From Thermomonospora catenispora (GTDB lineage: Bacteria; Actinomycetota; Actinomycetes; Streptosporangiales; Streptosporangiaceae), in NCBI RefSeq assembly GCF_006363815.1, contig NZ_RRYT01000004.1, positions 184,984 through 248,983 of the forward strand: 64,000 nt of DNA. The letters run 5' to 3'. Of the stretch, positions 17,896 to 26,808 are shown piece after piece. Each line of letters begins with the position of its first letter. The stretch's first letter is position 1. Under the pieces are notes generated by a model that was not told the DNA's origin, did no database searches, and saw only the letters and a list, made by a program, of their open reading frames with translations. The translations under genes and the position numbers were made by a program.

Positions 17896-17979
17896 ATGAG
17901 CAACGACACCGGGCAGCACAGCCTCGTGCCCCCGCACCGCCCTGCAAGGCAGGGCCCGCACGCTGCGAGTCCGCGATGA
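17896..17979 (+). CDS. Possible 27-codon leader ORF coupled to the permease
   Basis: ATG 17896 has GGAAAG about eight bases upstream and opens a 27-residue frame (MSNDTGQHSLVPPHRP...). Its TGA overlaps the permease ATG as ATGA. The permease itself has no good ribosome site, so translation of this short frame may deliver ribosomes to it. The peptide resembles nothing known. The evidence is positional only. Confidence 0.45.
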   Translation: MSNDTGQHSLVPPHRPARQGPHAASPR

Positions 17980-18917
17980 AAGTCCGTGCAGCGCAGGGAG
18001 CCGGCCCGGCGCGGGCCGGCCGGACCCGTGACCGGAGCTCGGTGCACCAGCGCCCCGGGGTGATCTGGGCCCTGCCCGCGTTCGCCTACTTCCTGGTGTT
18101 CGCGGTGGTGCCGCTGATCTTGGTCGTCGGCCTCAGCTTCACCCACTGGAGCGGGCTCGGCACGCCCCGCTGGGCCGGCGCCGCCAACTGGTCCCGCCTC
18201 ACCGAGGACGCCACGCTGGGCTCCTCGATCAAGCTCTCGCTGATCCTGACCACGGTCGCCTGGCTGGTGCAGACCCCCCTCAGCCTGCTGCTGGGGGTCT
18301 GGGCGGCCGCCCCCGGCCGCGGCCGGGCGGTGCTGAGCGCGGTGTTCTTCGTGCCGCTGCTGATGTCCAACGCCGCGGTGGCGCTGCTGTGGCAGTCGCT
18401 GCTGGACCCCAACTTCGGGCTGGCCGAGCTGATCGGCCCGCTGTTGGGCGCCTCGGACGGCAACATCCTCGGTGATCCGGACCGGGCCCTGGCCGCGATG
18501 GCGCTGGTGGTGTCCTGGCAGTTCATCCCGTTCCACATGCTGCTGTACCAGGCGGCGACCCGGCAGATCCCGCAGTCGCTGTACGAGGCGGCGGCCATCG
18601 ACGGGGCCGGGCGGGTGCGCCAGTTCTTCGCGATCACGCTGCCGCAGCTGCGGCACACGATCGTCTCCTCCAGCGTGCTGATCGTGGTCGGCTCGCTGAC
18701 CTACTTCGAGACCATCCTGCTGATCACCGAGGGCGGCCCGGGCACCGCGACCCGCGTGCTGCCGCTGCACATGTACATCACCGGTTTCCAGGCCTTCGAG
18801 ATGGGCTACGCCAGCGCGCTGGCGGTGCTGCTGGTCGTGGCGGGCACCGCGCTGTCGATCGGCATCGTCCGGATGACCGGTTACTGGCGGATGGACAGCA
18901 GCCGGGAGGGGATGTGA
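17976..18917 (+). CDS. Sugar ABC transporter permease (MalF type), second importer
   Basis: This 313-residue CUT1 permease has a basic N-terminal arm, then six hydrophobic helices. The EAA loop is [27 protein letters not shown]. The ATG at 17976 overlaps the stop of a short upstream frame and lacks a strong ribosome site of its own, suggesting coupled translation. The stop overlaps the GTG of the next permease (GTGA). No ATPase is encoded in the locus. Confidence 0.92.
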   Translation: MKVRAAQGAGPARAGRTRDRSSVHQRPGVIWALPAFAYFLVFAVVPLILVVGLSFTHWSGLGTPRWAGAANWSRLTEDATLGSSIKLSLILTTVAWLVQTPLSLLLGVWAAAPGRGRAVLSAVFFVPLLMSNAAVALLWQSLLDPNFGLAELIGPLLGASDGNILGDPDRALAAMALVVSWQFIPFHMLLYQAATRQIPQSLYEAAAIDGAGRVRQFFAITLPQLRHTIVSSSVLIVVGSLTYFETILLITEGGPGTATRVLPLHMYITGFQAFEMGYASALAVLLVVAGTALSIGIVRMTGYWRMDSSREGM

Positions 18918-19858
18918 CGACCCGACAGCAGATCCGCGGGACCCGCACCGGCTCGACCGGCGCGCACGCCCGCCCCGGAGCGCACGAGCGGCCGGAGCCG
19001 GACCGGATCGTCCCCCCGTCGGGGACGTCGCTGCGCCGGCTGCTGCGGCGGACCAACCCGCTGGCCGCCCTGGGCGCCCTGGCGTGGCTCGTGGTCGTCG
19101 GCATGCCGCTGTACTACCTGGTCACGGTGAGCCTGCGGACCCGCGCCGACTACCTGACCGCCGGTCCGCTGGCCCCGCCGACCTCGCCGACGCTGGACAA
19201 CTACCGGATGGTGCTGACCGGGGAGTTCGGCCGGTACTTCGTCAACACCGCGATCGTCACCGTGGTGTCGATCGTGGCGGTGCTGGCCCTGGCGCTGCCC
19301 GCGGCGTACGCCATCGTGCGCGGACGGCATCCGCTGATCCGGATCGGCTTCTCGATGATGCTGCTCGGGCTGGCCATCCCGTCCCAAGCGGTGATCGTCC
19401 CGATCTACCTGCTGATCACCCGGATGCACATGTACGACTCGCTGGCCGGGATCATCCTGCCCACGGTGGCGTTCCTGCTGCCGGTGGCGGTGCTGGTGCT
19501 GACCAGCACGCTGCGGGAGATCCCGGGCGAGCTGTACGAGGCGCTGGCGATCGACGGCGGCGGCCCGATGGAGGCGCTGCGCACGCTGGTGCTGCCGCTC
19601 AGCCGGCCGGGCCTGATCACCGTCGCCGTCTATGTGGCGGTGAACGCCTGGAACGGCTTCCTGTTCCCGCTGGTGCTCACCCAGTCGCAGGACCAGCGGG
19701 TGCTGACGATGGGGCTGTGGAGCCTCCAGGGCCAGTACACCTCCAACGTCCCGGCGCTGATGGCGGCCATGACGCTGTCGGTGCTGCCCGTCCTGCTGTT
19801 CTACGCGATCGGCCGCCGCCGTCTGGTGAGCGGGCTGACCGCCGGATTCGGCAAGTGA
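18914..19858 (+). CDS. Sugar ABC transporter permease (MalG type), second importer
   Basis: The 314-residue protein starts at GTG inside the previous gene's stop, with GGGAGGGG upstream. It has a polar N-terminal 50 residues, six hydrophobic helices and the EAA motif ELYEALAIDGGGPMEALRTLVLPLSRP. It forms the channel with the MalF-type partner. A GH5 gene follows 40 bp downstream, probably in the same operon. Confidence 0.92.
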   Translation: MTTRQQIRGTRTGSTGAHARPGAHERPEPDRIVPPSGTSLRRLLRRTNPLAALGALAWLVVVGMPLYYLVTVSLRTRADYLTAGPLAPPTSPTLDNYRMVLTGEFGRYFVNTAIVTVVSIVAVLALALPAAYAIVRGRHPLIRIGFSMMLLGLAIPSQAVIVPIYLLITRMHMYDSLAGIILPTVAFLLPVAVLVLTSTLREIPGELYEALAIDGGGPMEALRTLVLPLSRPGLITVAVYVAVNAWNGFLFPLVLTQSQDQRVLTMGLWSLQGQYTSNVPALMAAMTLSVLPVLLFYAIGRRRLVSGLTAGFGK

Positions 19859-19898
19859 CGCCTCTTGCCGGAGAACCAGTTCGAGAAACGGAGTGCTC

Positions 19899-21329
19899 AT
19901 GACCGATGATCAGCGTTTCCTCCGGGTGGACGGCTCCCGGCTCGTCGACGGCTCCGGAACCCCGGTACGGCTGCGCGGCGTCGGGCTCGGCGGCTGGCTC
20001 AACATGGAGAACTTCATCACCGGCTATCCGGCCAACGAGACGCTGATGCGCCGGGCGGTGCGGGAGGTGCTGGGAGAGGAGCGCTATCACCGCTTCTTCG
20101 ACCGGCTGCTGACGGTGTTCTTCGGCGAGGAGGACGCGGCGTACCTGGCCTCGCTGGGGCTGAACTGCGTGCGGATCCCGCTGAACTACCGGCATTTCGA
20201 GGACGACCAGACGCCGTTCGAGATCATCGAGGAGGGGTTCGCGCACCTGGACCGGGTGGTCGACGTCTGCGCCCGGCACGGCCTCTACACGGTGCTGGAC
20301 CTGCACGCCGCGCCCGGCTGCCAGAACCACCACTGGCACAGCGACAACCCCACCCACCTGCCGGCGTTCTGGGAGCACCGGCACTTCCAGGACCGGCTGG
20401 TCAACCTGTGGCGGGTGATGGCCGAGCGGTACGCCGACAACCCCTGGGTGGCCGGGTACAACCTGCTGAACGAGCCCGCCGACCCGACCGGGGAGATCAT
20501 CGGACCGTTCTACGCCCGGCTGGTGCAGGCCGTCCGCGAGGTGGACCCCCGCCACATCCTCTTCCTGGACGGCAACACCTACTCCACCCGGTTCGACATG
20601 TTCGGGGAGCCGTGGGAGAACACCGTCTACACCTGCCATGACTATGCGCTGGCGGGGTTCGTGTACGGGGGGCCGTACCCGGGTTACACCGAGGGCGTGT
20701 GGGTGGACCGCGACCAGTTGGAGCGCAAGTTCTTGGAGCGGTCCGAATACCAGCGCCGTACCGGGACGCCGATCTGGGTGGGGGAGTTCGGTCCCGTCTA
20801 CACCGGCGATCCCGAGCGGGACGAGCAGCGGTACCAGATCCTGCGCGACCAGCTCGACATCTACGACGCCCACGAGGCGGGCTGGTCGCTGTGGACCTAC
20901 AAGGACGTGGGGCTGCAGGGCCTGGTGCACCTCGCGCCGGACAGCCCCTACGCCCGGCGGTTCGGCGACTTCATGGCCAAGAAGGCGCGGCTGGGCGCCG
21001 ACCACTGGGGGTCCACCGACGAGGGCATCAAGCACATCATGGACCCGCTGCACGCCTTCATGGACGAGCAGTTCCCCGATTACGACCCCTATCCGTTCGG
21101 GCGCCGCAAGTACACCGAGGACCTGGTGCGGCACATCCTGTTCTCGCAGCCGCTGACGGTGGAGTACGCCGAGCTGTTCCGCGGCCTGGGCGAGGAGGAG
21201 CTGGACGAGCTGGCCGACTCGTTCGCGTTCGCCTCGTGCGTGCGCCGGGAGCGGCTGGCGGAGATCCTGGCCGAGCGGTGCAGGCCGCAGCAGGAGGCCG
21301 ATTCGTCCGGCGCGCGGCGCGCCGGCTGA
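19899..21329 (+). CDS. GH5 family cytoplasmic beta-glucanase
   Basis: The 476-residue GH5 enzyme begins with VRLRGVGLGGWLNMENFITGY, resembling exo-beta-1,3-glucanase/cellulase-type GH5 members. The acid/base Glu is in LLNEPADP (about residue 191) and the nucleophile in WVGEFGPVY (about 296). His and Tyr conserved in the family (NHHWH, YTCHDY) are present. No signal peptide is seen, so it should act on imported oligosaccharides, replacing the GH1 enzyme of the first locus. ATG 19899 has CGGAG six bases upstream. A C-terminal helical extension after the barrel has no assigned role. Confidence 0.88.
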   Translation: MTDDQRFLRVDGSRLVDGSGTPVRLRGVGLGGWLNMENFITGYPANETLMRRAVREVLGEERYHRFFDRLLTVFFGEEDAAYLASLGLNCVRIPLNYRHFEDDQTPFEIIEEGFAHLDRVVDVCARHGLYTVLDLHAAPGCQNHHWHSDNPTHLPAFWEHRHFQDRLVNLWRVMAERYADNPWVAGYNLLNEPADPTGEIIGPFYARLVQAVREVDPRHILFLDGNTYSTRFDMFGEPWENTVYTCHDYALAGFVYGGPYPGYTEGVWVDRDQLERKFLERSEYQRRTGTPIWVGEFGPVYTGDPERDEQRYQILRDQLDIYDAHEAGWSLWTYKDVGLQGLVHLAPDSPYARRFGDFMAKKARLGADHWGSTDEGIKHIMDPLHAFMDEQFPDYDPYPFGRRKYTEDLVRHILFSQPLTVEYAELFRGLGEEELDELADSFAFASCVRRERLAEILAERCRPQQEADSSGARRAG

Positions 21330-21340
21330 GACGCACGGGG

Positions 21341-21373
21341 ACGGCCGGACCGGTGGTGCACCGGTCCGGCCGT
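21341..21373 (+). terminator. Terminator of the second glucan operon
   Basis: ACGGCCGGACCGGT (21341-21354) pairs perfectly with 21360-21373 around GGTGC, followed by a short T-containing tail. It lies 11 bases after the GH5 stop. Confidence 0.85.
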
Positions 21374-21509
21374 TTCGCTTACCCGGAGCGATGTGATCGA
21401 TGCGCTGAGTGATTTTACCTTGTGAACCCTTTGATCACGGTTGTCCACTTTTTAAACGGTCTGTACCTTTCCGTGGTACCGGTCCGTCGGTAACCGCCAT
21501 CCGGGGCGG

Positions 21510-21660
21510 TGCGGACCGGACGCCGAATCCCGGCGGCGCGGAACCCCTCACCTGCGCGCCGCGGGAGCCGGGGACCCACGTTTCCGGGGTGAATCCGCCG
21601 TGCGCGGTAGGGCGACTCCTGGCCCGAACCCGTCAGCTAACCCGGTAGGCGGTCTCGAAG
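21510..21660 (+). ncRNA. Cyclic di-AMP riboswitch (ydaO/yuaA class)
   Basis: The leader before the CHAP gene contains conserved ydaO/yuaA blocks in order: GCCGAATCC near 21522, GGGGTGAATCCGC near 21587, GGTAGGGCG near 21606, CCCGAACCCGTCAGCTAACC near 21623, and GGTAGGCG near 21644. It is followed by GAAGGAGA just before the ATG. In actinobacteria this riboswitch controls cell-wall hydrolases and Rpf proteins, and c-di-AMP binding turns expression off. The exact 5' boundary is approximate. Confidence 0.88.
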
Positions 21661-21668
21661 GAGAGCGC

Positions 21669-22694
21669 ATGGATCCCATCGGGGAAAAGCTGCTCGACGT
21701 CGCCAAGGCCGAACTCGGTTACAAAGAGAAGCCGGGAGGATACACAAAGTACGGCGACTGGTACGGAAAGAACGTCGACAACAGCCCGTATTTCGCCACC
21801 GCGCCCTGGTGCGACATGTTCCTGGCCTGGGCCGCCGACAAGGCCGGCGTGACCGACTGGGTGGGCCAGTTCGCCTACACGGTGGCCCACGCCCGCTGGT
21901 TCGCCCGCCGCGACGCCTGGGGCGCCGAGCCGGAGCCCGGCGCGATCGTCTTCTTCGACTGGTCGGGCACCAAGAGCATCGACAACATCGACCACGTGGG
22001 GATCGTCGAGAAGGTCGCCGGCGATCGGATCCACACCATCGAGGGCAACGCCGACGGCGTCCACCTCAAGCGGAAGGTGCGTCACGCCTCGACCGTCGTG
22101 GGCTACGGCTATCCGGCCAAGGTGCAGGTCCCCGGACGCTCCCTGGAGGAGGCCCTCGGCGGCTCCGACGGCGCCGCCGCGGACCGGCCCCGCCAGGCCG
22201 CCTCCGGGCGGACCGACGGCCACGCCGGCATGACGGCCGTGCACGGCGTCCCGGTCCGGGACGGCGGTCCCATCCCCCTCCCGGAGGCGCCGGGATTCGC
22301 CGACCTCCTGACCGTCGCCCTCGTCGGCGGCCTGGCGCTGGTCGTGGGCAAGAGGGCGCTCGGCGGCCTTCGGCTGCCGGCCCTGCTAACCGCGGGCGTT
22401 CCGGTGCGGCTCCCCGCGATCTCCGTGCCGAGGCTTCCGGCGAAGTCCCCGGTGCGGATCCGCAAGCGCGGCCGCCATCACCGCACCCCGGTGGCGCTGC
22501 CCGCCGACGTCACCCCCGCCGACCTCGCCGCCGCCTCCGCCGAGACCGTGGCCATGCCGCAGGTCAGCGCGGCCGTGGCGGCCGAGGCCGAGGACCGCGA
22601 GTTCTGGGGGCAGGTCTCCCGGCTGGACGCCGCGGACCTGGAGTACTGGAACGAGATCATCGAGGAGACCGAGCACGGCGTGCCCGCCCACTGA
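21669..22694 (+). CDS. CHAP-domain peptidoglycan hydrolase
   Basis: This 341-residue protein has an N-terminal CHAP/NlpC-P60-like amidase domain (about 1-160) with candidate catalytic Cys in ATAPWCDMFLAW and His in IDHVGIVEKV. A linker and a hydrophobic segment near residues 215-240 (LLTVALVGGLALVVG) follow, then a basic stretch and an acidic C-terminal tail. No classical N-terminal signal peptide is seen; export may depend on the internal hydrophobic segment. AGGAG is well placed before ATG. The upstream c-di-AMP riboswitch ties its expression to cell-wall and osmotic signalling, as for other actinobacterial wall hydrolases. Confidence 0.87.
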   Translation: MDPIGEKLLDVAKAELGYKEKPGGYTKYGDWYGKNVDNSPYFATAPWCDMFLAWAADKAGVTDWVGQFAYTVAHARWFARRDAWGAEPEPGAIVFFDWSGTKSIDNIDHVGIVEKVAGDRIHTIEGNADGVHLKRKVRHASTVVGYGYPAKVQVPGRSLEEALGGSDGAAADRPRQAASGRTDGHAGMTAVHGVPVRDGGPIPLPEAPGFADLLTVALVGGLALVVGKRALGGLRLPALLTAGVPVRLPAISVPRLPAKSPVRIRKRGRHHRTPVALPADVTPADLAAASAETVAMPQVSAAVAAEAEDREFWGQVSRLDAADLEYWNEIIEETEHGVPAH

Positions 22695-22927
22695 CCGGTC
22701 GGCCCGGCCGGGCCCCCTTCCCCGTCAGGTCCGGCCGGGCCGGCCTTCGGGCGACGTCCGTCCCCGGGGGCCGCGGCGGCGCGCCCGTGCTGTGCCGGCG
22801 CACAACGCGCCGGCCGCCCTCGTTGCGAGGTCGTCCACATCCGGCCCGCGCCCCGGTGCGCGGCACGGCCCGCCCCCTCCCGCCATGCCAGACTGAACGA
22901 CGTTCGGCGGAATGTGAGGAGGGCGTC

Positions 22928-23296
22928 ATGGCGATCCACCCCAGGGGCGAGGACCTCAAGCGGCTGCTGGAGGAGGACCCCGGCGGCCCGGTGGTCATGC
23001 TCAACCTGCTGCGCTTCGCCCCCGGCGGCGAGAAGCACTACCGGGAGTACACCCGCCGCACCGCTCCCTTCCTGAAGAAGTACGGCGGCGAGCTGCTGTA
23101 CGCCGGGCAGGGCTCCACCGCCCTGGTGGCCGAGGAGGGGCAGGCGTGGGACGCGGTGCTGGTGGTCCGCTACCCCAGCCGCGAGGCGTTCAGCCGCATG
23201 GTCGCCGACCCCGAGTACCGGGAGGTCGCCGAGCTGCGCACCAAGGCGCTCACCGAGGCCGTGCTCCAGGCCACCGTGCCCTGGGGCCGCTCCTGA
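22928..23296 (+). CDS. DUF1330-family protein
   Basis: This 122-residue ferredoxin-fold protein (dimeric alpha/beta barrel) contains GGPVVMLNLLRFAP, YREYTRRTAPFLKKYGGEL and VRYPSREAFSRMVADPEYRE, all typical of DUF1330. AGGAGG lies just before the ATG. No catalytic role is established for the family. It is monocistronic and ends in a hairpin plus T-tract. Confidence 0.88.
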   Translation: MAIHPRGEDLKRLLEEDPGGPVVMLNLLRFAPGGEKHYREYTRRTAPFLKKYGGELLYAGQGSTALVAEEGQAWDAVLVVRYPSREAFSRMVADPEYREVAELRTKALTEAVLQATVPWGRS

Positions 23297-23305
23297 GGGC
23301 CGCGC

Positions 23306-23351
23306 ACCGCCGGACGGCGCCGTCCGCGGCGCGGGCGGCCGGAGGTTTTTT
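23306..23351 (+). terminator. Intrinsic terminator with six-T tract
   Basis: A G+C-rich near-palindrome centred on GACGGCGCCGTC is followed by GGAGGTTTTTT at 23341-23351, an unusually classical terminator for this genome. The rest of 23352-23689 holds no gene; it should contain the promoter of the Hsp70 operon, with an A+T-richer stretch at 23580-23625. Confidence 0.65.
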
Positions 23352-23689
23352 CGGGAACGTCGCGGAATCCCCGCGTGAGCTGCGGAGACGGCACCGCGGG
23401 CGTTCTCTGTGAAACGCGCCCCGCGAAGGGCGGCGGCGCCGTCGGCGGTCCGGACACAAGGGCCCGCCCGCATATCCGGCCATGACGATCCCGCATTGCG
23501 GTCGGCTCGCATCGGGCCCGAAAGCCGGATGACGGCGCCGTTCGCCTCCGGCGCCGGTGAATCGGCGGCACAGCGTGTGTGTAAATTTCCGCATTCACAG
23601 TTTCTGATTTTCCCTGGACGTTATGCGGATCCGGCTGCGAGGATGGAGCCGGTACACAGGGTCACCGGACGCGGGGAGTGCCGCCGGGT

Positions 23690-24331
23690 ATGCAGCTGGG
23701 GCGTGTTCGAGCCGGCATCGGCGCGGCATTCCGGCAATGGCGACAGCCCCGAGAATTTCGGATCGCCCCCGCCGCCTGGCCGCAGGACGCGCTGACCGCG
23801 CTGGAGAAATGGGCTTTCGCGCTCGCCCGGGCGGCATCGCCGCCCGCCGACGCCGCCCGAGGGGACACCGCGCCCGCCGAGCCGGCCGAAGCCGGATCCG
23901 ACGCGCCGCGGACCGCCGAGCCCGAGACCGCCGAAGAGGTCCCCGAGACGCTGCCGGACCGGGCGGTGGCCGAGGTGGCGACCAATGTCTGGCGGCTGCA
24001 CCAGCGGCTCGGCCGGGACGAGGACACCCCTCGGATCGTCATGCGGCATCTGGAGGGCGCGCTGGACGCGCTGACCGAGGCGGGCGTGGAGATCCGCGAT
24101 CACCTGGGCGAACCGTACGACCCGGGACTCACCCTCCAGGTGCTGGCCCTGCAACCGACCCCCGGCCTCACCCGGGAAGAGGTGATCGAGACCCTGCGCC
24201 CCAGCGTTTATGTGCGCGATCGAGCGATTCAGCGCGCCGAGGTGATCGTGGGGATCCCGCCGAAATCCGACCAGCCCGACCGGCCCGACGAGCCCGGCCT
24301 GCCGCAACCCACGGGGGAGTCACGCCCATGA
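23690..24331 (+). CDS. GrpE-like nucleotide-exchange protein of the Hsp70 module
   Basis: The 213-residue protein has an N-terminal helical segment, an Ala/Glu/Pro-rich linker (about 55-90), a helix (AVAEVATNVWRLHQRLG) and a C-terminal beta-like part. That part contains GVEIRDHLGEPYDPG, then VLALQPTPGL and VIETLRPSVYVRDRAIQRAEVIVG. It parallels the GrpE C-terminal domain, where an aromatic/Asp-Pro turn and an RPA-V-V end are conserved. The ATG at 23690 or an upstream GTG at 23678 could be the start; neither has an ideal ribosome site. Its stop overlaps the Hsp70 ATG, so the two are co-translated. Identity as an exchange factor is inferred from the pattern and neighbour. Confidence 0.65.
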   Translation: MQLGRVRAGIGAAFRQWRQPREFRIAPAAWPQDALTALEKWAFALARAASPPADAARGDTAPAEPAEAGSDAPRTAEPETAEEVPETLPDRAVAEVATNVWRLHQRLGRDEDTPRIVMRHLEGALDALTEAGVEIRDHLGEPYDPGLTLQVLALQPTPGLTREEVIETLRPSVYVRDRAIQRAEVIVGIPPKSDQPDRPDEPGLPQPTGESRP

Positions 24332-26808
24332 CGCAGCACACCATCGATTTCGGTATCGACCTCGGCACCACCAACAGCGCCATCGCCCGGTTCGCCGGAG
24401 TCGACGCCGAGGTCATCAAGAACAATCAGGGGCACGAGACCACGCCGTCGGCGGTATGGGTGGACCGCCGCAACCGCATCCACGTCGGTCAGGCCGCCAA
24501 GATGCGCTCCGAGGCGGACCCGGACAACACCTGCACCGAATTCAAACTGCGGATGGGCACCTCCGGCATGGCCAAGCACTTCACCGCGGCCGGCCGGTCG
24601 ATGGAGCCGGAGGAGATGTCGGCAGAAGTCCTCAAATCACTGCGGCGGGACGTCGCCCAGCGGCTGGAGGAGGACATCACCGCCGCCGTCATCACCGTGC
24701 CCGCCGCGTTCGAGCTGAGCGCCTGCGACGCCACCAAACGAGCCGCCGAACTGGCCGGGCTGACCCAGGCCCCGCTGCTGCAAGAGCCGATCGCCGCCGC
24801 GCTGGCATCCGGGTTCCAAAGCGCCGCCGACAACGCCTTCTGGCTGGTGTACGACCTGGGCGGCGGCACCTTCGACGCCGCGGTGATCAACCTGCGGGAC
24901 GGCGAGTTCAACGTGGTCACCCACCGAGGCGACAACTTCCTCGGCGGCAAGCTGATCGACTGGCAGATCGTCGAGCGGCTGCTGATCCCGGCGATCACCG
25001 AACAGCACCCGATGAGCGGGCTGGGCCGCGGCAACCCCCGCTGGTTCGCCACCATCGCCAAGCTCAAACAGGCCGCCGAACAGGCCAAGATCCAGCTGTC
25101 CCAGCTCCAGGTCGCCGAGGTGGCGCTGGAGCTCACCGACGAGCACGGCCGGCCGTTGGACTTCTACCACGACGTGCACCGCGCTGATGTGGAGCGATTG
25201 TTCGAACCGTTCATCGTGCGGTCGATCAACCTGTGCCGCACCGCACTGAGCGAAAGCGGACTCGGCCCCGGCGACATCGAGAAGGTGCTGCTGGTCGGCG
25301 GCCCCACGCTCTCGCCCTACCTGCGGCAGCGGCTGGCCGACCCGCGCGAGGGGCTGGGCATCCCGCTGGACCACACCCAAGACCCGATCACCGTGGTCGC
25401 CCGGGGCGCGGCCATCTTCGCCGCGACCCAGCGGCTGGAGACGCCGGCGGCACCACCGCCGCCCGCCACCGGCCAGTACACCGTGCAGCTGGAGTATGAG
25501 CCGATCGGGCCGGACCAGCAGCCGTTCGTCGGCGGCCGGGTGTCCGGGCCCGACCTGGCCGGCTACTCGGTGGAGCTGATCCGAGACGACGCCCGCGACC
25601 CCTGGCGCAGCGGCCGGATCACACTGGCCCCCAACGGCACGTTCGGCGTCACGCTGCTGGCCGAACGCGGCCGCCCCAACACCTACCGGATCGAGCTGAC
25701 CGACCCGACCGGCACCCCGCACGACATCACCCCGTCCACGCTGACCTACACCGTCGGCGTGGTCGACACCCGGCCCCCGCTGACCCACTCGATCGGGGTG
25801 GGCCTGGCCGACAACGAGGTCGAGTGGCTGCTGCGGCGCGGCACCCCGCTGCCGGCCAAGCGCAGGGTGAACCTGCGCACCACCATCCCGGTCCGGGCGG
25901 GCGGAGGCGAAGGCGTGATCCGCATCCCGCTGCTGGAGGGGGAGCACGAGCGGGCCGACCGCAACCGGCGGATCGGACGGCTGGAGGTCTCCCCCACCCA
26001 GGTGCGCCGGGACGTGCCCGAAGGCAGCGAGGTCGAGGTCACCTTGCGGATCGACGAGTCCCGGCTGGTGGTGGCGCGGGCCTATGTGCCGATCCTGGAC
26101 GAGGAGTTCGAGCAGGTGGTCAACCTGCAGACCGAGACCGTGCCGGAGCATGCCGAGCTGGCCCGCGAGGCCGTCGCCGAGAAACGCCGCCTGGCCGCGG
26201 CCCGGCGGGAGGCCGAGGAGCTCAACGACCGGCCCGCGCTGGCGGTGCTGGCCCGGATCGACGCCGAGCGGATCGTCGCCGACATCGACGAGATGGTAGA
26301 GGCCGCCAAGGTCGACCCCGACGCGGCCACCATGTGCGGCAAGCGGCTGCTGGATCTCAAGGCCGCCGTCGACGAGGTCGAGGACGCGCTGGAGTGGCCC
26401 CGGCTCACCCTGCAGGCCCACGAGCTGCTCCGGGTGACCCGTGAGGTCGTCGCGGCCAAGGGCACCCCGCGGCACCACCAGACGCTGCAATCGATGGAGA
26501 CCGCCGTGCAGGAGGCGATCACCGCGCACAATCCGCGCCTGCTCCAGCAGCGTCTCGACGAGCTGCGCTCGCTCGCCGTACAAGTGCTGGACGAATCCGG
26601 CGACCTGCAGTTCATGGCGTTCGAGGAGCTGCGCGCCATGCGACCGCAGATGCGCGACCAGGCCGAGGCGGGCCGGCTGATCGAGGCCGGGCGACAGGCG
26701 ATGAACCGAGGCGACGCCGACACCCTCCGGCACATCAACATGCAGCTGCGGGAGATGCTGCCCAGCCCGCCACCGCCCCCCGACCCGTTCTCGACGGTGC
26801 GGCGATGA
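24328..26808 (+). CDS. Divergent Hsp70 with inserted beta domain
   Basis: The 826-residue protein is longer than DnaK (about 610-640). The actin-like ATPase (1-370) is intact: FGIDLGTTNS, ITVPAAFE, LLQEPIAAAL, VYDLGGGTFD and LLVGGPTLSP. After a Pro linker comes an extra Ig- or transthyretin-like beta region (about 381-480). A substrate-binding beta-like part follows (about 488-590: HSIGVGLADNEVEWLLRRG, EVEVTLRIDESRLVVARA), then a long helical tail (about 600-815) ending in Pro-rich sequence. ATG overlaps the GrpE-like gene's stop, and its own stop overlaps the next gene. No signal peptide is present, so it is cytosolic. It is clearly not the housekeeping DnaK. Confidence 0.93.
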   Translation: MTQHTIDFGIDLGTTNSAIARFAGVDAEVIKNNQGHETTPSAVWVDRRNRIHVGQAAKMRSEADPDNTCTEFKLRMGTSGMAKHFTAAGRSMEPEEMSAEVLKSLRRDVAQRLEEDITAAVITVPAAFELSACDATKRAAELAGLTQAPLLQEPIAAALASGFQSAADNAFWLVYDLGGGTFDAAVINLRDGEFNVVTHRGDNFLGGKLIDWQIVERLLIPAITEQHPMSGLGRGNPRWFATIAKLKQAAEQAKIQLSQLQVAEVALELTDEHGRPLDFYHDVHRADVERLFEPFIVRSINLCRTALSESGLGPGDIEKVLLVGGPTLSPYLRQRLADPREGLGIPLDHTQDPITVVARGAAIFAATQRLETPAAPPPPATGQYTVQLEYEPIGPDQQPFVGGRVSGPDLAGYSVELIRDDARDPWRSGRITLAPNGTFGVTLLAERGRPNTYRIELTDPTGTPHDITPSTLTYTVGVVDTRPPLTHSIGVGLADNEVEWLLRRGTPLPAKRRVNLRTTIPVRAGGGEGVIRIPLLEGEHERADRNRRIGRLEVSPTQVRRDVPEGSEVEVTLRIDESRLVVARAYVPILDEEFEQVVNLQTETVPEHAELAREAVAEKRRLAAARREAEELNDRPALAVLARIDAERIVADIDEMVEAAKVDPDAATMCGKRLLDLKAAVDEVEDALEWPRLTLQAHELLRVTREVVAAKGTPRHHQTLQSMETAVQEAITAHNPRLLQQRLDELRSLAVQVLDESGDLQFMAFEELRAMRPQMRDQAEAGRLIEAGRQAMNRGDADTLRHINMQLREMLPSPPPPPDPFSTVRR

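Noticed and set aside
23623..24327. Extended N-terminus for the Hsp70 in its own frame
   Set aside because: The in-frame upstream sequence is antilogous to the GrpE-like gene and lacks Hsp70 similarity; ATG 24328 starts exactly at the canonical ATPase N-terminus.
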